From assembly GCA_949298075.1 (NCBI GenBank), contig CASFVA010000031.1, positions 1-34,458 on the forward strand: a stretch of DNA of 34,458 nt, written 5' to 3'. A program made the position numbers and the translations under genes. Shown here in pieces: positions 1 to 5,982 of this stretch. The notes beneath the pieces are model-generated. The model was given only the letters and a program-made list of their open reading frames with translations, did no database searches and had not been told where the DNA came from. Position 1 is the stretch's first letter; each line of letters starts with the position of its first letter. The stretch comes from an uncultured Lentisphaeria bacterium (GTDB taxonomy: Bacteria; Verrucomicrobiota; Lentisphaeria; Victivallales; Victivallaceae).

Positions 1-1461
1 AGTCATACTCTTGTCGAAACTGCCGGCATTGGCCGCCAGCTGCCAGGTGGCATAACGGTCGGTCGAAAGAGTGATGGCATAGCTGAACGCCGCATCCATC
101 TTGGTGCTGTCGCTGATGAAAATCTGCGATTCCGCCTGCTGGTCCAGCCAGAACACCACTTGCGCATTGTCCCCTTCGGCATAAGCGCTACCGATAAGAC
201 TGGCGGTGCCGCCCAGTACAATGGTACCGCCCAGCCGGCCGCCGCCGGAAGAGATTCTCAGCAGTCCCCCGGAGTGAATGGTGGCGTCCTGCAGCAGTCC
301 GCGGCTGGTTTCGCCATTTTCCGTGTTGGTGGCGCCGTTGATAACGGCGGTTCCACCGCTGAGCACTTCAACATTCAGCGCACTGCCGGCGCCGCCCCAG
401 CGCGCGGCCATGCTGGTGGTTTGAATAATAGCGCTCAAGGCACCGCCATCTCCGACGACCACCTGATCAACCACCATGCTAATCCCGTCCTGATTCATTG
501 CCTGAATCCGGCCACCACTGGAAATTCTGATATTCGAGGCGGAACCATAATAGCCCATGACCTTTCCGGTCCCCTCAATGTCAGCTGCAGAGCCGCCATA
601 GAACCGCAATTCATTCTGCGTGTTCCCCACAATGGTAGCTCCGGAAACCCAGCTGTAATTGTACACACAGGAGTAATCGTCAATGACGATATCAGACGCC
701 GAAGCCCCCGCATTGACATAAACTCTACCCCAGTCGTCAGTGGTGGCGCCCGCACCCTTGACATTTAAGTCAACAGCCTGGGCTCCGGCACTGAGACGCA
801 AATCTCCGCCGACACCAATTTCAACTCCCGAAACCGAACCGCTTCGAACAATAACATCGGCGGCCGAGCTAATAACAACCTGCCGCATTGTGCCGCCGCT
901 GGAAATGGTGGCAGTTCCGCCTACAGTGACGTTTTCAACCGTACCCCAGACCGTGGCAGATCCGGAGGACAAAACTTCACCATTCGAAGCATATCCGCCT
1001 TTGGAAATGATAAAATTGGCCCAGCGCGGCGACCCGGTACCAGCCGTTTCGCCTTTGATGTGAAAATCGAAAACCTTGCCGCCAGCTTCGACAATCAGAA
1101 AACTGCTGCCGACGCCATTTACACCTGAAACGATACCACCGTCACACACAGTAGTGCTGGTCCGGTTGCCGACCGTAATATCATAAGCAGCACCGCCGCT
1201 TGAGACGTAAAGGCGTGCCCTGGTATCCTCGGCTAAAGAACCGGTCTCAAACGACATTTGAGAAACAACGCCGCCGTCGTAAACATAAACATTTGCGGTC
1301 CTGCGCAAATAAGTATTGATAAGCGTGCCACCACCAAGGTGATCGGAATCGGCCTCGCCGACGTAAACATTTACACCGGAACTGATGGTGGTCCGATTGG
1401 CGGTATCGCCATAGGAGCTGCCACTGCAAATGTAAGTGTCTGCTGTGATTGGATTTGCCAT
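1..1461 (-). CDS. AIDA-repeat surface/autotransporter-like protein, N-terminal part (runs off left edge)
   Basis: One uninterrupted reading frame of 487 codons runs from an ATG at 1461 to the window edge with no stop, so the protein is larger than seen. It is almost entirely Gly/Ser/Thr/Val-rich, with units of about 18-20 residues carrying SSGG, LSGGTA or VGGTATISSGG motifs. That is the pattern of AIDA-type beta-helix repeats in self-transported adhesins. The first residues (MANPITADTYICSGSS) are not a signal peptide: there is no basic n-region and no hydrophobic core. The start has a purine-rich AAAGGG about 9 bases upstream and a strong promoter at 1533-1560. The C-terminus, where a beta-barrel would lie, is outside the window. 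The repeat class is a confident call; the transport route and ligand are unknown. Confidence 0.75.
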   Translation of the reverse strand, partial: MANPITADTYICSGSSYGDTANRTTISSGVNVYVGEADSDHLGGGTLINTYLRRTANVYVYDGGVVSQMSFETGSLAEDTRARLYVSSGGAAYDITVGNRTSTTVCDGGIVSGVNGVGSSFLIVEAGGKVFDFHIKGETAGTGSPRWANFIISKGGYASNGEVLSSGSATVWGTVENVTVGGTATISSGGTMRQVVISSAADVIVRSGSVSGVEIGVGGDLRLSAGAQAVDLNVKGAGATTDDWGRVYVNAGASASDIVIDDYSCVYNYSWVSGATIVGNTQNELRFYGGSAADIEGTGKVMGYYGSASNIRISSGGRIQAMNQDGISMVVDQVVVGDGGALSAIIQTTSMAARWGGAGSALNVEVLSGGTAVINGATNTENGETSRGLLQDATIHSGGLLRISSGGGRLGGTIVLGGTASLIGSAYAEGDNAQVVFWLDQQAESQIFISDSTKMDAAFSYAITLSTDRYATWQLAANAGSFDKSMT

Positions 1462-1532
1462 TTCTGTACCCTTTTGTTGATTATCCAATGTTAGTCCGAA
1501 TCAGGAACAAATCCCAAACCATTACTTGAAAT

Positions 1533-1560
1533 ATTATACCATCGTGCAACCGGAAGTCAA
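1533..1560 (-). promoter_or_regulatory. Promoter of the AIDA-repeat gene
   Basis: On the minus strand TTGACT is followed after 16 bases by a perfect TATAAT, itself preceded by TGG (extended -10). The predicted transcript start lies about 65 bases before the ATG at 1461. This is one of the best sigma70-like matches in the window. Confidence 0.7.
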
Positions 1561-1569
1561 GAGTATTCG

Positions 1570-1587
1570 TTTTGACCTGCGTCAAAA
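1570..1587. promoter_or_regulatory. Palindrome next to the -35 box, possible operator
   Basis: TTTTGAC-CTGC-GTCAAAA is a perfect 7-bp inverted repeat with a 4-base centre. It begins 10 bases upstream of the -35 element of the AIDA-gene promoter. The position suits an activator or repressor site. No regulator is assigned and the role is inference. Confidence 0.35.
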
Positions 1588-1610
1588 AAAAGCCACATTG
1601 AAACAATTTC

Positions 1611-2026
1611 AACATTTTCTGACATGCAATCAACATTTTCAACCGTCCGATCATCATTATTTTCCTGACGCCGCGCGGCAACATCTTGAAAATCACAAAT
1701 TTCCATCGCTTCATCCGGCAATGCTCCGCAACCGGTCACCCGACACGCAATAATCAGCCTGAAAACATCATTGCTGAAAACACCGCCAACCTGAACAGAA
1801 AGACCGCCGTGCGCCGCCCCGGGACAAACATTTTCAATCAGGCAGGTTGATTTTTGCTGAATAATGAATTAGATTACAGTGCGGAACACCGCACCGAGGC
1901 ACCGCCGCCGGTTCCCGGCGGCCTTCACTGTGGCAAACCGGAATCCGAACGGCGCCGTTTCCGGAGCACATTCCGGACTATTCGCAGACATTGCACTACA
2001 ATCATAATTAAAGTTAAAACATTTTC
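1611..2026 (+). repeat. Four dispersed copies of AACATTTTC
   Basis: Exact copies start at 1611, 1632, 1827 and 2018, all in the same orientation. The first two extend to TCAACATTTTC (1609-1619 and 1630-1640) and are spaced exactly 21 bp apart, two DNA helical turns. This suggests a protein binding site rather than coding sequence. Function unknown. Confidence 0.4.
1879..1976 (+). other. Cluster of strong hairpins upstream of ispH (possible structured RNA)
   Basis: Three adjacent structures are visible. First, GTGCGG/CCGCAC with an AACA loop at 1879-1894. Second, an 8-bp stem GCCGCCGG/CCGGCGGC at 1904-1922. Third, an outer CCGGAAT/ATTCCGG stem (1938-1944 with 1970-1976) enclosing the 12-bp palindrome AACGGCGCCGTT at 1948-1959. 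No U-run follows, so this is not a simple terminator. It may be a leader RNA, a small RNA or a chromosomal repeat element. Confidence 0.35.
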
Positions 2027-2046
2027 ATTTTACGCCAGTTCTGACC

Positions 2047-2970
2047 ATGAAAGACCACCCAGCCGCAACCGGAAAAATTCTTCTGCTCGCCGCTCCGAGA
2101 GGATTTTGCGGAGGAGTGCGCAACGCAGTTGCCGCATTCAATCGTTCCCTGGCGGAGCGGGGAGCTCCGCTGCACGTTCTGCATGAATTGGTGCACAACC
2201 GCCTGCTGACAGCTGAACTGACCAGGCGGGGCGCGGTATTCGTGGAGGATGTTTCCGCAGTGCCGCCGGGTGCCGCCGTATTATTCGGAGCCCATGGCGT
2301 GGCGGCGCTGACAACCTCCGCGGCCCGCCTCAGGGGATTGGAAATCATCGACGCCACCTGTCCTCTGGTACGCCGGCTGCAGGAGGCCGCGGCCCGGCTC
2401 ACACCGGACGATACACTGATTATGCTGGGGCATCGCGGCCATCCTGAAGTTGAGGGCGTAATCGGTCATGCCGGCACCCGGCGGATCTTTGTCGTGGAAA
2501 CACCGGACGCCGCGGCCGGCCTGCCGGAACTCAAAACCCCGACCGTACTGGTGCAGACCACCCTCAATCATACCGCGGTTGACGCATTGTTTCAAATTCT
2601 GAAACGTCGTTTTCCCGATCTGCGACGTGGCGGCGACATCTGCGCCGCCAGCCGCCGGCGGCAGCTGGCGGTGGAATTCATCGCCCGCCGAAGCGACCTG
2701 ACCGTAATCATCGGTTCCCGGCACAGTTCAAACGCCAATCGGCTCCGTGAGACCGCTGAAGCCGCCGGCTGTGCGGCGATACTGATCGACCGCATTGCGG
2801 AACTGCCGGAAAAAATCCGGAACCGGCTCCCGGACCGGATCGGACTCAGTGCCGGAGCCAGCACTCCGGATGACCTGATCCGGGAGGCGGCGGATTTTTT
2901 CAACAGCCGGGGTTTTCGCCCGCAGGAAGCCGGCCCGGATGAAGCCGGTGAAAGAGAAGCCGTTTTTTAA
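2047..2970 (+). CDS. ispH: 4-hydroxy-3-methylbut-2-enyl diphosphate reductase (IspH/LytB)
   Basis: This is the last enzyme of the MEP isoprenoid pathway, a cytosolic [4Fe-4S] protein that makes IPP and DMAPP. Its 307 residues match the family. The three cluster cysteines are present: Cys21 in RGFCGG, about Cys105 in DATCPLV and about Cys199 in GDICAAS. Substrate-binding motifs are also intact: HELVHN, GAHGV, GHRGHPEVEG (with the catalytic Glu), SSNANRL and SAGASTPD. The Thr-Thr-Leu-Ser stretch of the family reads TTLN here. The ATG at 2047 gives a normal N-terminus but has no clear Shine-Dalgarno sequence. The gene is followed by its own gap and a new promoter, so it is probably monocistronic. 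Confidence 0.93.
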   Translation: MKDHPAATGKILLLAAPRGFCGGVRNAVAAFNRSLAERGAPLHVLHELVHNRLLTAELTRRGAVFVEDVSAVPPGAAVLFGAHGVAALTTSAARLRGLEIIDATCPLVRRLQEAAARLTPDDTLIMLGHRGHPEVEGVIGHAGTRRIFVVETPDAAAGLPELKTPTVLVQTTLNHTAVDALFQILKRRFPDLRRGGDICAASRRRQLAVEFIARRSDLTVIIGSRHSSNANRLRETAEAAGCAAILIDRIAELPEKIRNRLPDRIGLSAGASTPDDLIREAADFFNSRGFRPQEAGPDEAGEREAVF

Positions 2971-3000
2971 AGATATTTTCAAAAATCTGTCATCGGCAAT

Positions 3001-3029
3001 TTGACATTTCAGCTTGGCGGTGCTAAAGT
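3001..3029 (+). promoter_or_regulatory. Candidate promoter of the coiled-coil operon
   Basis: A perfect TTGACA is followed after 17 bases by TAAAGT (4 of 6 matches to the -10 consensus). It lies about 90 bases before the first gene of the 3119-5909 operon. Confidence 0.5.
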
Positions 3030-3118
3030 GTGTGATGTGTATGGATTCATGCACACCGGTTTTTTATGGCGGGTATCCAATTTAGTTTTTACATAAGTCA
3101 ATTCGGAGCTTTTTACAG

Positions 3119-4354
3119 ATGAAAAAGACCAATATCGTCCTGGCATTCCTGATCATGATCATGGCGCTCGCCGGAGCGGTGTTTTCACTGATGTTCTTCC
3201 TCAAGCGCGGCGACTTCACACAGGGCTGGGACAGATTGGCCGCCACGGTGCACGACAGCTCCAGCAGCATGGACCGCAACAGCGGAACCAGCATCGCCTC
3301 GGAATTGACTCCCGATGCCCTCGCCCATGAGAAATTCGGCGATCTCGACCGGCGGCTGCCCAAACTTTCCGGCCAGAGCCGCGAACTCATAACCCAGCGC
3401 GACCGCCTGGCGGAAACCCTGAGCGCGGTGGCGGTAATGGGCGGCGTACAGCACGACAAGGCGGAACTTACCCGTCTCGCGACCGGGCGCAAGGCCGCCG
3501 AAGAACTGAGCCGCTCGGTTCACGGTGTGATTGAAGGCCGGGACAGCACTTACCGCAACCTCAACAACGTTGCCAAAGCCGTCAACTCCAGCGTCAGCGC
3601 TTCCCAGCTGGTGTCCGGCAGCAATTCCGCGCTCAACAGTTTTGAAAGCGCCGTCAAAACCCGCATTACGAATCGCAACGCCTACGAAAACAATCTCAAG
3701 AAAATTGCGGCCAAACTTGACACCTCTTTCAATCCCGGCAGCAATTACAGTGAAGCCGGAGCAAAACTGCTGGCTGAGCTGACCAAGTTCCAGGGCCGTT
3801 ACAGCGACATCAAGACTCGGGTCGACCAGGCCCGCCGGGAGTCCCGCCGTCTGGAGTCAAAACTCACGGCGCAGGATCGCGAAATCGTCGCCCGCCAGCT
3901 CAAAATCAGTGACAAGGATTTCCAGATTGCCGGATTCAAAGTGGCGCTGGGCGAGCAGGATCCCGCCGCGCTGCCGCGCACTCCCTGGAAGGCCGGTTCG
4001 GCCGAAGCACGCAATGCATTGGTCGGCAAGGTGTCGGACATTGACCGCCAATACGGTTTCATGACGATCGATTTCGGCAGCAAAACCACCGTCAAACAGG
4101 ATATTGGCGGCAAAGTGATTGAAGTTAATCCCGGACTCAAACCAGGCATCACCTGCCTCGTGGCCGATGCTCCGCTGACCGGTTCTCCCAACTATGTGAC
4201 TTCCGTTCAGCTGGAAACCGTCGGGGACTACAGCTCCACCGCCCGGATTCCGACCGATGGAGATTCCATCAAAGTCGGCGACACCATCGTCGTGGCCAAG
4301 GAGGCGAAATTCGCCGCCAGCAAGCCGGCGGTCGACGGACAGAAAAAAAACTGA
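3119..4354 (+). CDS. Membrane-anchored coiled-coil protein with C-terminal beta domain, paralogue 1
   Basis: No named family is recognised. The 411-residue protein has a short basic start, one hydrophobic segment at about 7-28, then a long Arg/Glu/Leu-rich helical region (about 40-270) with coiled-coil character, strongest at 225-270. A C-terminal beta-rich domain at about 300-400 contains GKVSDIDRQYGFMTIDFGS, VNPGLKPG and SIKVGDTIVV. That block resembles the small beta-barrel found at the C-termini of FlgT-like and other envelope proteins; this is inference. The topology implies an inner-membrane anchor with the bulk in the periplasm. It is clearly paralogous to the next gene: both share a (D/N)KNSGT-like motif near residue 60 and PWK-GS-EAR-ALVGKV before the beta domain. 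A GGAG lies about 10 bases before the ATG. Confidence 0.6.
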   Translation: MKKTNIVLAFLIMIMALAGAVFSLMFFLKRGDFTQGWDRLAATVHDSSSSMDRNSGTSIASELTPDALAHEKFGDLDRRLPKLSGQSRELITQRDRLAETLSAVAVMGGVQHDKAELTRLATGRKAAEELSRSVHGVIEGRDSTYRNLNNVAKAVNSSVSASQLVSGSNSALNSFESAVKTRITNRNAYENNLKKIAAKLDTSFNPGSNYSEAGAKLLAELTKFQGRYSDIKTRVDQARRESRRLESKLTAQDREIVARQLKISDKDFQIAGFKVALGEQDPAALPRTPWKAGSAEARNALVGKVSDIDRQYGFMTIDFGSKTTVKQDIGGKVIEVNPGLKPGITCLVADAPLTGSPNYVTSVQLETVGDYSSTARIPTDGDSIKVGDTIVVAKEAKFAASKPAVDGQKKN

Positions 4355-4407
4355 TTTACCAACAGAGCATTAAATAAAATCATTCATATATTTCGGAGCG
4401 ACCCTCG

Positions 4408-5577
4408 ATGAAAACTCAGAATACCATCATTAGCGTTCTGATCCTGATCCTGGCGGCGGTCAGCGTGACCGCGGCCTACTTCCTCTCGGAGAAACGCAGT
4501 GAATTGCAGGCCGGCTGGGAAAAAATGACCTCAGCCATCAACCGCAGCGCCGGTGAACTGGACAAAAACAGCGGAACTGCCGTTGCGGCCAAGGTCACTC
4601 CGGAAGAACTCACCATCAATGCAATCGACCAGCTGGATTCCCGGCTCAATGACTACCTTGACCAGAGTTCCGGTGTAACCAAGAACCGCGACCATCTCGC
4701 GCATATTCTGGTCGGGGTCGGCCGCGGCGTCAGTGTCAATGTCGATGACAATGCTCTGCGCGGCATCAGTTCCTATGTTTCGGCCGCCAATCAGGTCAAG
4801 TCCGGGTTCAACACCATGATTGAACGGCGCGACCGCAACTTCAACCGCCTGGGCAAATTCGCCCGCGATCAGTTCAAGGTCACTCTGGATAAAAAGGCAC
4901 TGGCATCCGGCGACCGTGCCGCTCTGACTCCGCTCTCGGACGCCATCAAAGCTTTGAATGCCCGGAACACCTCCTACTCCGGCAATCTCAGCCGGATCAA
5001 TTCCATGGCCGACGGGCCCTCGCTCAGGGTCAATACTCCGGCCGACGCCCAGAAAGTTTACGAGCAGGTGGCCCGGCTCACCCGCAATTTCGAGATTCTC
5101 GATCAGGAGCTGCGCAACCGCACCACTCAGAACGCGGCCATGCGCGCCCGGGTCGCGGCCAATGACAAGCTGGCCGGTGAGCTGGACGCCGTCATAAAGA
5201 CCAAGGGGATGGAGGCTGATAAATTCAAAGAGCGTCTCGGCATTGCCGTCAGCGACGATCCCATGCCCTGGAAACACGGCTCTTCCGAGGCCCGCAAAGC
5301 CCTCGTCGGCAAAGTGGTGGCGGTCAACAACGATTACGGTTACGTCGGTCTGGACATCGGTTCCGACACCACGGTGGTTCAGCGTCTGGGCTCCGGTCTT
5401 ATCAAGGTTAATCCCAAGATCGAGCCGGGCATGAAACTGATGATTTACCGTGACGATCCGGAAAACAAGGCAGCCGAAGTGGTGATCTCCGAAGTCGGAG
5501 CCAAATCTTCGACAGCCGATGTGCCCAGCGGTTCCCAGCCGATCAAGGTGGGCGATCTTGCCGTCATCATCGATTGA
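4408..5577 (+). CDS. Membrane-anchored coiled-coil protein with C-terminal beta domain, paralogue 2
   Basis: This 389-residue tandem paralogue of the previous gene has the same architecture: hydrophobic anchor at about 7-27, central helical/coiled-coil region to about 280, and a beta domain at about 295-385 with ALVGKVVAVNNDYGYVGLDIGS, VNPKIEPGMKL and PIKVGDLAVI. Conserved shared blocks include KNSGT and VTPEEL near the N-terminus and PWKHGSSEARKALVGKV. A CGGAG ribosome site precedes the ATG. The 53-base gap to the upstream gene and the conserved order suggest one transcript and perhaps a heteromeric periplasmic rod. The function is unknown. A link to envelope spacing, secretion or cell shape is possible by analogy only. 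Confidence 0.6.
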   Translation: MKTQNTIISVLILILAAVSVTAAYFLSEKRSELQAGWEKMTSAINRSAGELDKNSGTAVAAKVTPEELTINAIDQLDSRLNDYLDQSSGVTKNRDHLAHILVGVGRGVSVNVDDNALRGISSYVSAANQVKSGFNTMIERRDRNFNRLGKFARDQFKVTLDKKALASGDRAALTPLSDAIKALNARNTSYSGNLSRINSMADGPSLRVNTPADAQKVYEQVARLTRNFEILDQELRNRTTQNAAMRARVAANDKLAGELDAVIKTKGMEADKFKERLGIAVSDDPMPWKHGSSEARKALVGKVVAVNNDYGYVGLDIGSDTTVVQRLGSGLIKVNPKIEPGMKLMIYRDDPENKAAEVVISEVGAKSSTADVPSGSQPIKVGDLAVIID

Positions 5578-5607
5578 ATCCGGATCATATTTTAGGAGAG
5601 TTGTCTC

Positions 5608-5742
5608 ATGTCGGTATCCAAGCTCTATTCTTCGCTGTTGGTCATAACCCTGGTGCTGCTGGCGGTGACGGTGCTTTTTCAGCTGCTGGAAATGAATGAA
5701 TACAATTTGTTCGAAACCCTGCAGGCGCGTTTCTTTAACTGA
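5608..5742 (+). CDS. Small single-pass membrane protein (44 aa)
   Basis: This small gene starts with ATG at 5608, preceded by a strong AGGAGAG ribosome site about 8 bases upstream. It encodes a 44-residue protein with a hydrophobic helix at about 8-27 and a short polar tail (LLEMNEYNLFETLQARFFN). It lies 30 bases after paralogue 2, and its TGA overlaps the next ATG by one base (TGATG), so translation is probably coupled. The family is not recognised. The excellent ribosome site and tight packing make it a likely real gene, perhaps an accessory subunit of the coiled-coil proteins. Confidence 0.65.
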   Translation: MSVSKLYSSLLVITLVLLAVTVLFQLLEMNEYNLFETLQARFFN

Positions 5743-5909
5743 TGTTTCGGAATTACAAGCTAATCCGGATTCCGGCAGCATGCGCGGCGGCAATGCTTCT
5801 GCTGCTGGTTGCGGGTTGCACTGAACGTGAACGAGCTGGTTACAGTTCGATCCCTCAAAATTCACCGGCCGGATGGGAACTTCAACCTTACGGCGACATG
5901 CGCAACTGA
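5742..5909 (+). CDS. Small lipoprotein (55 aa)
   Basis: The ATG at 5742 overlaps the preceding stop. The 55-residue product has a basic start, a hydrophobic core and a lipobox LVAGC with the lipidated cysteine at residue 26. The mature part is only about 30 residues and ends SSIPQNSPAGWELQPYGDMRN-like (residues 35-55). A Pro-Gln-Asn...Trp-Glu pattern in such tiny lipoproteins seems familiar from PVC genomes, but I cannot confirm that. It is the last gene before the terminator at 5927-5960. This frame lies inside the false N-terminal extension of the uvrA reading frame, which would otherwise hide it. Confidence 0.65.
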   Translation: MFRNYKLIRIPAACAAAMLLLLVAGCTERERAGYSSIPQNSPAGWELQPYGDMRN

Positions 5910-5926
5910 ACAGCGGCTTATTGTCG

Positions 5927-5960
5927 GCGCTTCGCGGGATTTCCTCGAGGCGCTTTTTTT
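5927..5960 (+). terminator. Intrinsic terminator of the coiled-coil operon
   Basis: An 8-bp stem GCGCTTCG/CGAGGCGC (5927-5934 with 5946-5953, one G-T pair) is followed at once by seven T residues. It ends the 3119-5909 operon just before uvrA and shows that uvrA does not start at upstream in-frame codons. Confidence 0.8.
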
Positions 5961-5982
5961 ATTGAATCAGAAGCAGACGATC

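Larger units (their letters stand above)
1462..2046. other. Long intergenic region with repeats and hairpins
   Basis: This 585-base gap between the divergent AIDA-repeat gene and ispH shows no convincing gene. It holds the minus-strand promoter at 1533-1560, a palindrome at 1570-1587, four copies of AACATTTTC on the plus strand (1611, 1632, 1827, 2018) and a cluster of GC-rich hairpins at 1879-1976. The 70 bases before ispH are AT-rich and could carry its promoter, but I see no clean -35/-10 pair. Short open frames here lack ribosome sites and family resemblance. Confidence 0.6.

Noticed and set aside
160-1063. Plus-strand open frames across the left end
   Set aside because: They are antisense to the continuous AIDA-repeat frame on the minus strand and show no family features or ribosome sites.
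4531-5865. 444-codon minus-strand open frame
   Set aside because: Antisense shadow of the second coiled-coil paralogue, caused by GC-rich codon bias.
5809-5982. N-terminal extension of uvrA
   Set aside because: It crosses a lipoprotein gene and an intrinsic terminator, and the UvrA family starts at 5983.
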